Source of the DNA: SZUA-36 sp964650905
Lineage (GTDB): Bacteria; Pseudomonadota; Gammaproteobacteria; Xanthomonadales; SZUA-36
Assembly: GCA_964650905.1 (NCBI GenBank)
Contig: CAZYVH010000037.1
Coordinates: forward strand, 1 to 26,502
Direction of reading: 5' to 3'
Length of the DNA: 26,502 nucleotides
Below, piece by piece: positions 6,699 through 14,614 of the stretch. Position numbers and translations under genes: made by a program. The notes under the pieces are model-generated. The model was not told the DNA's origin and searched no databases. It saw only the letters and a program-made list of their open reading frames with translations. Position 1 is the first letter of the stretch. The number at the start of each line of letters is the position of its first letter.

Positions 6699-7589
6699 CT
6701 ATTTTTGTTTGCCACGCCCGGAAGTTGCCTTTAATGAGTCGATGGAAAACGTCGTAATATCTCCCTGGCGGGTACGTACCGGCTGACCCTCTTCAGGGGC
6801 AAAAGCAGCCCCGTATATAATCTCAAAAGTGGCAGGATAAACCCCATCATGTTGGAATTTTTCAAAAGCGTCCAACACACGACCAAACTCAGTCCTGGCG
6901 GTCAGACCGGCTGCCCGCCCACGGGCCGCATTGTGTGCACCGCTACCCTTGATATCCCGCATCATCGACAAGACATCCGGATACTCCAGCGTCAAGCGCT
7001 CGGCATCCATGACCGGTTCGCGAAAACCAGCCTTCATCAACTCATCACCAATGTCGTGCATATCCGGTTGTTCATGTACATGTGGGAAATCATCCACTGC
7101 ACGCCAGGCCTGTTTGAGTTCATTGAGGGTGTCCGGCCCAAAACAGCTAAAAGCCAACATACTGCCCGGTCGCATAACCCGGCGTAACTCCCGAAACAGT
7201 ACCGGTAAATCACGACTCCAGGATAAAGCCAGGTTGGAAAACAACAGGTCGATGCTACACCCGGCCAGTGGCAGGGAATGCATATCGGCACATAACTTCA
7301 GCAACCCCCTTGGGAACGCACCACCCTTGCCGGTTTTCAACAGCATATCGAATGCCCAGTCCAGCGCGATGATCCCGGCCGGTGGAAACTTTTTGGACAG
7401 AGCCTGGCTGAGGCGGCCGGTTGCACAACCAAGGTCCAGCACCGTATCGGGTACACGATGTATGAAATCCACACGTTCCAGCAGACGCGAGCCCACTTCC
7501 TGCGCCAGCACCGCGTGTTGATCGTAGTTGGCCGCGGCGCGATTGAAAGATCGCTGCAGGTGGTATTTATCGAGAGGAGTCAGGCTCAT
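6699..7589 (-). CDS. bioC: malonyl-ACP O-methyltransferase, biotin synthesis
   Basis: The 296-aa protein starts MSLTPLDKYHLQRSFNRAAANYDQHAVLAQEVG, the typical BioC N-terminus. The class I methyltransferase motif VLDLGCATGRLSQAL binds S-adenosylmethionine. Downstream family segments include DLLFSNLALSW, RVMRPGSMLAFSCFGPDTLNELKQAW and GSGAHNAARGR. BioC methylates malonyl-ACP so that fatty acid synthesis can build the pimeloyl chain of biotin. The ATG at 7589 is preferred over the upstream in-frame start at 7619, which adds ten non-conserved residues. The gene stands alone: bioB, bioF, bioH and bioD are not in the window, although bioC often ends such an operon. It is divergent from comF, a gene often found beside bio operons in gammaproteobacteria. 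Confidence 0.93.
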   Translation of the reverse strand: MSLTPLDKYHLQRSFNRAAANYDQHAVLAQEVGSRLLERVDFIHRVPDTVLDLGCATGRLSQALSKKFPPAGIIALDWAFDMLLKTGKGGAFPRGLLKLCADMHSLPLAGCSIDLLFSNLALSWSRDLPVLFRELRRVMRPGSMLAFSCFGPDTLNELKQAWRAVDDFPHVHEQPDMHDIGDELMKAGFREPVMDAERLTLEYPDVLSMMRDIKGSGAHNAARGRAAGLTARTEFGRVLDAFEKFQHDGVYPATFEIIYGAAFAPEEGQPVRTRQGDITTFSIDSLKATSGRGKQK

Positions 7590-7792
7590 GGCGCAGGATC
7601 GTGGGCATTTGACCCACACATCCTATAACAAATGCCCGACTCAAATCGGGGCAATTGACCAATTTGAATTCTACTTGCCTTCACCTATAACTGTTTCTCA
7701 TGAACATTAACCTGCAAATCGCACACACCACCGGCAAACCGGCGGGGGCATGAAAGGTGAAACCTTACTCCAGGTGGTCTGCACCATAATGA

Positions 7793-8608
7793 GTGGCGCT
7801 TTCAGCCAGACGCAAAGTGCTTAGCTCCCGCCGGGCTACCTCAAGCGAACATAACATAGCGGATGGAACACGATGGCAGGCTTTACTGGATGACTTGCTG
7901 CCACCGCGCTGCATACTCTGCGGCTGCTCCGTCATTTCCATGTGCCTGTGTGGGTCCTGCGCCAGGGACTTGCCGCAGACCCAGGCGCACTGTCGACGAT
8001 GCGGCCTGCCACAAACATACGCCGGGGATGAAATCTGTGGTCGCTGTCTGCTCAAGCCACCCCCATTTCACCGCACCATGAGCCCATTACAGTACCTGTT
8101 TCCCGTCAATCGTCTGATCCAGGCATTCAAATTCCAACGGCAAATGGCAGTCGGCCGGGTATTGGGCCAACTGCTGTGTGACTGGGTTGAGATACAGGAT
8201 TACACATTGCCGGATGCCCTGGTTCCGGTACCACTGCACCGCCGGCGATTATACCAACGTGGCTTTAACCAGGCCTTTGAACTGGCGGGTATTGCCACCA
8301 GAACCCTTGGCATTCCAATACTGGCTGCTGACCTGCAACGTGGTCGTCACACGCTTGCCCAATCCGGGCTGAACCGCACTCAACGCCGCAAAAATGTGCA
8401 CGGGGCCTTTCATTGGCAGGGCAGGGGCAAGCCGCCGGGGCACCTTGCACTGATCGATGACGTCATGACTACCGGCACCACCGCCACCGAGTGTGCCAGG
8501 CTCCTCAGACACGCCGGAGCCAGACGAGTGGACATATGGGTTGTGGCGCGCGCCATCACCACGTCTCATCAAGGTGTTCCATCGGACAGGATTGCCCAGC
8601 GCTCATGA
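7793..8608 (+). CDS. comF: ComF family phosphoribosyltransferase-like protein
   Basis: The protein has 271 aa if the GTG at 7793 is used. An N-terminal zinc-finger-like region contains CILCG, CGSC, CRRCG and CGRC. The middle has the conserved AFKFQRQMAVGRVLGQLL and DALVPVPLHRRRLYQRGFNQAFELA. The PRPP-binding loop LIDDVMTTGTTATECARLL closes the domain. ComF proteins take part in natural transformation, acting with the helicase ComFA or PriA-type machinery on incoming single-stranded DNA. The first 25 residues are not conserved in appearance, so the true start may lie further in; no internal ATG is available before residue 49. The 3' end overlaps the convergent acetyltransferase gene by 40 bp. 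With the type IV pilus operon further on, natural competence is possible but not shown. Confidence 0.9.
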   Translation: MALSARRKVLSSRRATSSEHNIADGTRWQALLDDLLPPRCILCGCSVISMCLCGSCARDLPQTQAHCRRCGLPQTYAGDEICGRCLLKPPPFHRTMSPLQYLFPVNRLIQAFKFQRQMAVGRVLGQLLCDWVEIQDYTLPDALVPVPLHRRRLYQRGFNQAFELAGIATRTLGIPILAADLQRGRHTLAQSGLNRTQRRKNVHGAFHWQGRGKPPGHLALIDDVMTTGTTATECARLLRHAGARRVDIWVVARAITTSHQGVPSDRIAQRS

Positions 8609-9090
8609 TCACACCACTCACCATTGATGAGCAGGTAGCGCGGTGAAAAGCCTTCATAGCGGAAACCGGCCGCGCGTGCGAGCGCAATCGACGCCAGGTT
8701 GCGTGGCTGGATATTGGCTTCCAGACGGTGCAGGCCAAGCGCGTCAAATGCATGACGAACAACCTGAACCAGGCCTTCTTTCATGTAACCCTGATCGATG
8801 AAAGCCGACACACCATAATAACTCGTATAGGCGCTACACAACGCGTCGAAGGTGATAACGTTGAGGTTGATGACGCCACAAATTGCATCGTCCATTTTCC
8901 GCCTGACCAGGAAACCAGCCTCGGTATCACGTTCAAGACGTGACATATAACGCTTCCAGCCGGCCCTGTCCCTGGGTGCTGAAACCCATGGATGATGCAA
9001 CGCCAGGCTGCTGCGCATGGCGGCGAGAAACGACACTGCGTCACTTGCCTGCGGTGGGCTGATGTAGGTTCTGAATTTCTGCTCTGACAT
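8569..9090 (-). CDS. GNAT acetyltransferase, RimJ/RimL type
   Basis: The 173-aa protein has the layout of the RimJ/RimL group: an N-terminal HHPWVSAP segment, ICGVINLNVITFDALCSAYTSYYGVSAFIDQGYMKEGL over the acetyl-CoA binding region, then LGLHRLEANIQPRNLASIALARAAGFRYEGFSPRYLLINGEWCDHERWAIL. Family members acetylate N-terminal amino groups of ribosomal proteins or small molecules; the substrate here is unknown. The pyrophosphate-binding loop is divergent (DQGYMKEG rather than the usual RGxGxxxE). The gene follows ubiA on the same strand after 15 bp and is probably cotranscribed with it. It overlaps comF tail to tail. Confidence 0.88.
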   Translation of the reverse strand: MSEQKFRTYISPPQASDAVSFLAAMRSSLALHHPWVSAPRDRAGWKRYMSRLERDTEAGFLVRRKMDDAICGVINLNVITFDALCSAYTSYYGVSAFIDQGYMKEGLVQVVRHAFDALGLHRLEANIQPRNLASIALARAAGFRYEGFSPRYLLINGEWCDHERWAILSDGTP

Positions 9091-9105
9091 ACTTGCAGGG
9101 TTTCC

Positions 9106-9966
9106 TCAGCCAGCTATCGAATAAGCTGCCAGTAAACCGGCGAACAGGATAAGTCCTACCCAGTTATTGTTCAAAAACGCTTTGAAACAGGCCTCGCGTT
9201 CACGTGCCCGGACCCACACCTGTTGCAGGATAAACAAACCTGCGGCAACAGCAACGCCGGCCAGCCACGGCCAGGCAAGACGCAGTCTGATACCGAGTAA
9301 AACCAGCAGGATCAACATGAGCGCTTTCAATATGCGTAACACCAGGAGATCAAACCGTCCAAAGAAAATGGCAGTGGATTTCAGGCCGATGGAGCGGTCG
9401 TCTTCCCGATCTACCATGGCATACAGGGTATCGTAAATAACCGACCAGATGATGTTGATCCCCAAAACGAACCAGGCGATACCCGCCACGTGCCCATTTT
9501 CGGCCGCGAAAGCCATCGGTATGCCCCAGCCAAATGCAATTCCAAGCACAACCTGTGGGAAATGTGTCCAGCGTTTGAAAAACGGGTAAGTGGATGCCAG
9601 TGCGGCGCCAATAAACGCCAGTCTGATGGTCAGTGCGTTGGTCATCAGCACCAGACCGAAAGCCAGTAGCATGACGATGCAAAAAGTGAGTAAGGCCTGC
9701 CGTAAACTCAGCTCGCCGGCAGCCAGTGGCCGGCAACGTGTGCGTTCAACGTGCGGGTCAAAATCCCTGTCGGCGATATCATTCATGATACAACCGGCGG
9801 CACGCATCAACACGACACCGGTGCAAAATATCAACACATTTTTGAGCGACGGGTGGCCGTTGCCGGCTATCCACAATGCCCACATGGTAGGCCACAATAA
9901 CAGCAAAGTACCGATGGGCCGGTCAAAGCGCATCAGACGGTAAAGGGCATTCCATGTTTTATTCAT
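9106..9966 (-). CDS. ubiA: 4-hydroxybenzoate polyprenyltransferase
   Basis: The 286-aa integral membrane enzyme attaches the polyprenyl tail to 4-hydroxybenzoate in ubiquinone synthesis. The start MNKTWNALYRLMRFDRPIGTLLLLWPTMWALWIA is typical. The first Mg-diphosphate motif is NDIADRDFDPHVERTRCRPL and the second is DTLYAMVDREDDRSIGLKSTA. Several hydrophobic membrane helices follow. The ATG at 9966 is correct; the in-frame extension to 10254 is antisense to tatD and not family-like. No ubiC neighbour is present, although the two are often adjacent. The gene diverges from tatD and is followed by the acetyltransferase gene. Confidence 0.95.
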   Translation of the reverse strand: MNKTWNALYRLMRFDRPIGTLLLLWPTMWALWIAGNGHPSLKNVLIFCTGVVLMRAAGCIMNDIADRDFDPHVERTRCRPLAAGELSLRQALLTFCIVMLLAFGLVLMTNALTIRLAFIGAALASTYPFFKRWTHFPQVVLGIAFGWGIPMAFAAENGHVAGIAWFVLGINIIWSVIYDTLYAMVDREDDRSIGLKSTAIFFGRFDLLVLRILKALMLILLVLLGIRLRLAWPWLAGVAVAAGLFILQQVWVRAREREACFKAFLNNNWVGLILFAGLLAAYSIAG

Positions 9967-10007
9967 AGTGGCGAATTGTACGACATCGTAACCCCGGGTT
10001 CCCTCGA

Positions 10008-10019
10008 TTGTGCGCACAA
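10008..10019 (+). promoter_or_regulatory. 12-bp perfect palindrome in the ubiA-tatD divergent region
   Basis: TTGTGCGCACAA is a perfect 12-bp palindrome about 40 bp upstream of the ubiA ATG and 80 bp upstream of the tatD ATG. Its position between divergent genes suits a regulator-binding site, but one short palindrome can occur by chance. Confidence 0.25.
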
Positions 10020-10099
10020 ACGACAAATAAACCATTACAATTTTCATATACATATCAAGAGGCTCGCTACCGACTGATGCATTATGAGGACTAAGTACC

Positions 10100-10903
10100 A
10101 TGGAATTGATCGATATCGGCTGTAACCTGACGCATGACTCTTTTGACAAAGACCGTGAGCAGGTGATCCTTTCAGCACGGGCAGCCGGGGTTGGCCATAT
10201 GGTTGTCACTGGCGCCAGTGCCCAGGGCAGCGAGAAGGCGCTGCAACTGGCCAAGGCCTATCCCGGGGTGCTGTTCGCCACCGCGGGCATACACCCGCAC
10301 CGTGCCTCGAACTATGATGATGCAAGCGATTCACTGTTGCGCGACCTCCTGCAACACCAGGCGGTCGTCGCTGTCGGCGAAACGGGTCTTGACTATTTTC
10401 GTGATTTCTCACCACGCGAGGCTCAACGCTCTGTCTTCGAACGACAGATCCATATCGCGCTTGACACCTCTCTGCCGCTTTTTCTGCACCAGCGTGATGC
10501 ACATGAAGACTTCGTTGCCATATTGAAACAGTACCGCCCAGGCCTGCATGAAATTGTCGTACATTGTTTTACCGGAACCCGGCCCGAGTTGTATGCATAC
10601 CTGGACATGGATTGTCACATCGGTATCACCGGCTGGATCTGCGATGAACGACGTGGCGTACACATGAAGGAATTCATGAAGGATATTCCCGCGGATCGTC
10701 TGATGATTGAAACAGATGCACCTTACCTGAAACCGCGTAACCTTCGACCCAGGCTGAAGAGCCACCGTAACGAACCCCGTCTGTTGCCATGGGTGCTGGG
10801 CACACTGGCCGCCTGCAGGGATGAAAACCCGGACGACCTGGCACGGGCCACGACACGCAACGCAAGGAAGTTCTTCCGTTTGCCCGAGTTAATACACAAA
10901 TAA
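10100..10903 (+). CDS. tatD: TatD family metal-dependent deoxyribonuclease
   Basis: The 267-aa protein follows E. coli TatD closely along its whole length. It shows MELIDIGCNLTHDSFDKDR, TAGIHPH, VAVGETGLDYFRDFS, FLHQRDAHEDF, VVHCFTGT, GITGWICDERRG, LMIETDAPYLKPR and RRNEP-like HRNEPRLLP. These hold the His, Glu and Asp ligands of the two-metal centre. TatD is a cytoplasmic 3'-5' exonuclease and DNase linked to repair of oxidative DNA damage. GAGG before the ATG is spaced rather far (about 12 nt). It diverges from ubiA. No tatABC genes are in the window. Confidence 0.94.
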   Translation: MELIDIGCNLTHDSFDKDREQVILSARAAGVGHMVVTGASAQGSEKALQLAKAYPGVLFATAGIHPHRASNYDDASDSLLRDLLQHQAVVAVGETGLDYFRDFSPREAQRSVFERQIHIALDTSLPLFLHQRDAHEDFVAILKQYRPGLHEIVVHCFTGTRPELYAYLDMDCHIGITGWICDERRGVHMKEFMKDIPADRLMIETDAPYLKPRNLRPRLKSHRNEPRLLPWVLGTLAACRDENPDDLARATTRNARKFFRLPELIHK

Positions 10904-11086
10904 TCACAGCCGGTGCAATGTGTGGATAACCGGGGCACGCCGACTGCTGGTCAGTCGTATTATCGTAAAGATGTTTCCATTTGACGTACGGCACGTAACC
11001 TTTTTGAGCAGGTTGCCATCTGATTTGGTGTGGGTCGATGATTGCCCGCAAATAAATCGTTTACCATTTAACACGATAAGGTGAAT

Positions 11087-11434
11087 ATGATGACTACTAC
11101 ACCCGCAACCCCCTCGATTCGAAATGCACTGATAACTGTTGCCGCGGTCATTGCCATAAGCACGCCGTTATTCGCATCCGCCTCGATTGCCAAATACCCT
11201 GACAACAATATCAGAGTTAGCTATGACCCTATGGAACTGCTCAGCGCCCGTGGCCAGGAACGTCTTTATGGCAGGTTAAAAAATGCTTCGCGCAAACTCT
11301 GTGGAGCATCCAATATCCAGCTCACCGGGTCACTGCGATCATCGGTCAGCAACACGCAGTGCTACAACGAGACGCTGACCTCAGCAGTAGAGCGCCTGGA
11401 TCATCCGGCGATCACGGCATTACATTCCCACTGA
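11087..11434 (+). CDS. UrcA family protein
   Basis: The product is about 115 aa, with a signal peptide (IRNALITVAAVIAISTPLFASAS) and a mature region of about 80 residues. It contains IRVSYDPMELLSARGQERLYGRLKNASRKLCG and, near the end, CYNETLTSAVERLDHPAITALH. This is the UrcA pattern: a V-x-Y start, an RGQ-RLY-R-AA-x-CG stretch and a second Cys, probably forming a disulfide. The function of the family is unknown and it is probably periplasmic. AAGGTG at 11078-11083 fits starts at ATG 11087 or 11090 better than the GTG at 11081, which lies inside the ribosome-binding site. A strong terminator follows. Confidence 0.85.
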   Translation: MMTTTPATPSIRNALITVAAVIAISTPLFASASIAKYPDNNIRVSYDPMELLSARGQERLYGRLKNASRKLCGASNIQLTGSLRSSVSNTQCYNETLTSAVERLDHPAITALHSH

Positions 11435-11446
11435 ATTAACGCTGTA

Positions 11447-11476
11447 AAAAAAAGGAGCCATTTGGCTCCTTTTTTT
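11447..11476. terminator. bidirectional intrinsic terminator
   Basis: A 13-bp stem of seven A, GGAGCC, then GGCTCC and seven T encloses the loop ATTT. Both strands present a U-run after the GC stem. It would end the UrcA transcript on the plus strand and the desaturase transcript on the minus strand. Confidence 0.9.
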
Positions 11477-11504
11477 ATGTAAGATTTCAACCAAAGTGCT
11501 GGGG

Positions 11505-12641
11505 TCAGCCAATAAACTGTGCAGTCAACAACGCCATGCGCTTGTGCTGCAATCTCAATTCCTGCTCCAGTTCCCGGTAACGTAGCTTCAGAGCACTGTG
11601 GTCAATGACATCAACCAGTTTCTGTCTGCTCTGCTGTACACGCTCCATCTGCAACTGTTGCCACTTGGCGATGGTTGCCTTGAATTGCGTGTATTCCACC
11701 TCGAACAAGGCGCGCCAACGTGAGTTGTCAGCAGAATTCGCCAACCTTGCCTGGGCACGTTTGAATTGCATATTAAGACGCGCCCGCTGGATCTTGAAGT
11801 CCGGCGCGCGTTTGAGATTTTTGGCCAGGCCCAGCCAGGCACAGACGGAAATGAACCACTTGTTGATGTCATACTGCCACCAGCGAATACCATTACGGTA
11901 ATCATTCTGAAACAGGTGGTGATAATTGTGGTAGCCCTCACCGTAGGTAATGATGGCCAGGAACCAGTTGTCACGCGCGGTATTGGCATCGGTGTAAGGT
12001 CGGCTACCCCACATATGACACAGGGAATTGATAAAAAAAGTAACGTGGTGGGACAATACCAGACGCAGAATACCGGCCAGCAGGAAGGTACCCCAGATAT
12101 CACCCGCCATCCAACCCAGCAGCAGGGGCAGGACCATGTTGGAAAAAATAACCAACGGCCAGTAAACCCTGTGTTGCCAGGCAACCACCGGGTCACGCTC
12201 CAGGTCCGGCACGATGCTCCAGTCCAGTTCTCCGCTGGCGTAGTCCCGCAGCATCCAGCCGATGTGTGCAAACCAGAAGCCCCGACCGATTGAATATGGA
12301 TCTTTGTTGTTGTCGTCCACATCACGGTGGTGGGCGCGGTGACGGATACACCAGATGAGGATGCTGTTCTGCAGGGCCATACCCCCGGCAAACGCGAGGA
12401 AGGCACGCATCAGCCAGTGCGCCTCATAGGCCCGGTGTGACCACAATCGGTGGTAACCACTACCAATTCCGATACCGTTTAAGATGAGAAAAATTGCAAA
12501 GAAAATCCATGCCCGGTCACTGTAACCGTGGCTCAATCCATACCAGGGTACAACCGTGATCGCCGCCAGAAAGGTCAGGCCAAGTGTCAGGGTGACCGGC
12601 CAGTTAAGACCTGGGTGTTCGGTTTTGTAGTCAGTTGTCAT
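11505..12641 (-). CDS. membrane acyl-CoA/acyl-lipid delta-9 desaturase
   Basis: The 378-aa protein has four hydrophobic membrane segments and the three histidine boxes of di-iron desaturases: HRLWSH, HRAHH and HNYHH (in GEGYHNYHHLF). A further conserved His lies in SLCHMWG. It introduces a double bond into saturated fatty acyl chains and so sets membrane fluidity; the delta-9 position is inferred from family resemblance. The last 100 residues are highly charged and helical, probably a coiled coil (KIQRARLNMQFKRAQARL...ELEQELRLQHKRMALL). Such an extension is seen in some proteobacterial homologues. It is a single gene with its own 108-bp upstream region and shares a terminator with the UrcA gene. 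Confidence 0.92.
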   Translation of the reverse strand: MTTDYKTEHPGLNWPVTLTLGLTFLAAITVVPWYGLSHGYSDRAWIFFAIFLILNGIGIGSGYHRLWSHRAYEAHWLMRAFLAFAGGMALQNSILIWCIRHRAHHRDVDDNNKDPYSIGRGFWFAHIGWMLRDYASGELDWSIVPDLERDPVVAWQHRVYWPLVIFSNMVLPLLLGWMAGDIWGTFLLAGILRLVLSHHVTFFINSLCHMWGSRPYTDANTARDNWFLAIITYGEGYHNYHHLFQNDYRNGIRWWQYDINKWFISVCAWLGLAKNLKRAPDFKIQRARLNMQFKRAQARLANSADNSRWRALFEVEYTQFKATIAKWQQLQMERVQQSRQKLVDVIDHSALKLRYRELEQELRLQHKRMALLTAQFIG

Positions 12642-12749
12642 TAAGTACCAAGTTCTGTGAAGGTGTATTTATATTTTAGTGTAGCGCAGTCCAGGCCGCG
12701 AGTGCTTGAGTTTTCGGCAAATCGAAACATGGCGGCAGTCACAGCGAAT

Positions 12750-13523
12750 TCAACTGCGCATGCCGGTACCACGCTGGAGCAACCACAGACACAGACTGGC
12801 CAGTACTGCCATGAACACACCGATAATGGCATACGACCACACGATACCCACATCCGATACCCCCAGGATGCCATAGCGGAAGCCATTGACCATATACAAA
12901 ATCGGGTTGAACGTGGATACATTCTGCCAGAATTTCGGTAGCAGGCTAATTGAATAGAAAACACCACCCAGGTAGGTCAACGGTGTCAGAATGAATGTCG
13001 GCACGATGGCGATATCGTCAAATTTCTGGGCAAAGATAGCATTGACCATACCTGCCATCGCGAACACGATCGAGGTCATCAGCAACACCGAAACCGTGAT
13101 CAGCGGGTGCAACACTTCGACCCGTGTAAATAGCAGGGAAACCAGCATCACCACCGAGCCGACCATGATGCCACGCGCCAGCGCACCGGTTACATAACCC
13201 GCCAGGATGACCCAGCTTGGCAGGGGTGATATCAACAGTTCCTCAATATGACGACCAAATTTGGCGCCGAAAAACGAGGACACCATATTGCCGTAGGAGC
13301 TGGTTATGACCGACATCATGATCAGCCCCGGCACGATAAACTGCATATAATCAAAACCACCCATCGACCCGATGCGACGGCCGATCAGGTTGCCAAAAAT
13401 GATGAAGTACAAGGTCATCGTGATCGCCGGTGGCACCACCGTCTGCCCCCAGATACGTAAAATACGTGCAACTTCCTTACGCACGATGGTCTTGTAGCCG
13501 ATCCAGTTCAAGTGTGTTCTCAC
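12750..13523 (-). CDS. yadH: ABC-2 type exporter permease, YadH-like
   Basis: The 257-aa membrane protein matches E. coli YadH along its whole length: RIWGQTVVPPAITMTLYFIIFGNLIGRRIG, FDYMQFIVPGLIMMSVIT, SSFFGAKFGRHIEELLISPLP, DDIAIVPTFILTPLTYLGGVFYSISLLP and NPILYMVNGFRYGILG. Six membrane segments are expected. It starts with GTG, which overlaps the ATPase stop codon by 4 bp (GTGA), so the two are translationally coupled. The substrate is unknown. Confidence 0.92.
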   Translation of the reverse strand: MRTHLNWIGYKTIVRKEVARILRIWGQTVVPPAITMTLYFIIFGNLIGRRIGSMGGFDYMQFIVPGLIMMSVITSSYGNMVSSFFGAKFGRHIEELLISPLPSWVILAGYVTGALARGIMVGSVVMLVSLLFTRVEVLHPLITVSVLLMTSIVFAMAGMVNAIFAQKFDDIAIVPTFILTPLTYLGGVFYSISLLPKFWQNVSTFNPILYMVNGFRYGILGVSDVGIVWSYAIIGVFMAVLASLCLWLLQRGTGMRS

Positions 13524-14440
13524 CTGACATCCCCCGTGTCGACAAGACGTAGAAACAGCTCTTCGAGCCGGTTGGCCTTGTTGCGCATGCTCAGAACGTG
13601 CAGGCCTTTTGCATCCAGGGCAGCGAACAGCGCATTGATGGATTTTTGTTTTGACACGGACGCTTCCAGCGTATTTTCATCACGCAAATGGATGTCCATA
13701 CCGTCGATCTGGGGCGGTTCATCCATTGTTTCACGTACATCCAGTACAAAGGTTTCCACATCAAGTGTGCTGAGCAGGGACTTCATGTCCATGTGTTTGA
13801 TAATTTCACCGTGGTCTATGATAGCGATGTTGCGGCACAGTTCCTCGGCTTCTTCAAGGTAATGGGTCGTCAGGATTACCGTTGTACCACTGGCGTTGAT
13901 GGCCCGGATGAATCCCCACATCGAACGCCGGATCTCAATATCCACACCTGCGGTCGGCTCGTCCAGAATCAGCAAACGCGGTTCATTGACCATGGCCCGG
14001 GCAATCATCAGACGTCGTTTCATACCACCCGACAGTCCACGTGACGGGGTATCGTGCTTGTCCCACAGTTGCAGCTTTGTGAGGTATTTTTCCGCTCGCC
14101 TCAGTGCTGTTTTTCGACCGATACCATAATAACCGGCCTGATTGACAACGATTTCCAGCGGTTTTTCAAATTGGTTGAAATTCAGTTCCTGTGGAACAAG
14201 CCCAATATACGACATGGCTTCTGAACGTTGTTTTTGCACACTGGCGCCAAAAACCCTGACCTCGCCCGAACTCGCGTTTACCAGCGAACTGACAATACCT
14301 ATCAGCGTTGATTTACCGGCTCCGTTGGGTCCCAGCAAGGCAAAAAAATCCCCCTGAGCAACATTCAGACTGATACCTTTCAGGGCTTCGGTGCCACCGG
14401 TGTAAGTTTTCGCCAACTGCTTAACTTCAAGTGCGTACAT
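13520..14440 (-). CDS. yadG: ABC exporter ATP-binding protein, YadG-like
   Basis: The 306-aa protein has Walker A LLGPNGAGKST, the signature LSGGMKRRLMIARAM and Walker B LLILDEPTAGVD, followed by the switch His in ILTTHYLEEAE. The C-terminal 80 residues resemble the YadG extension. The ATG at 14440 (MYALEVKQLAKTYTGGTEAL) is the natural start; the in-frame extension to 14473 adds 11 unconserved residues. It forms one operon with the downstream permease. It diverges from the TAP-like hydrolase operon across about 170 bp, in which I see no clear site. Confidence 0.93.
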   Translation of the reverse strand: MYALEVKQLAKTYTGGTEALKGISLNVAQGDFFALLGPNGAGKSTLIGIVSSLVNASSGEVRVFGASVQKQRSEAMSYIGLVPQELNFNQFEKPLEIVVNQAGYYGIGRKTALRRAEKYLTKLQLWDKHDTPSRGLSGGMKRRLMIARAMVNEPRLLILDEPTAGVDIEIRRSMWGFIRAINASGTTVILTTHYLEEAEELCRNIAIIDHGEIIKHMDMKSLLSTLDVETFVLDVRETMDEPPQIDGMDIHLRDENTLEASVSKQKSINALFAALDAKGLHVLSMRNKANRLEELFLRLVDTGDVR

Positions 14441-14614
14441 TGATCGGCCGGGATGAAATACCAAAGCTGTCATTATACGGGGGTAAATGATTGGCGTGGG
14501 GCAGATAATGACATAGGCATGTTCATGGTGATTATACGCGACATGACAATCAGGCTATGGACGCGAACCCGTCATTTCTTTAGGCTGTACCATCGATCAG
14601 GCAACCTGTTGAGC

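Noticed and set aside
7620..7792. BirA-type operator upstream of bioC
   Set aside because: No TTGTAAACC...GGTTTACAA-like dyad is present; only GC-rich short repeats such as CCGGCAAACCGG.
9967..10254. N-terminal extension of ubiA by 96 residues
   Set aside because: It is antisense to tatD and its sequence is unlike any polyprenyltransferase; the ATG at 9966 gives the usual length.
12641..12967. 108-codon minus-strand open frame reading into the desaturase upstream region
   Set aside because: It lies mostly over yadH in another frame, is rich in Cys, Ser and Met, and has no family resemblance; a shadow of yadH.
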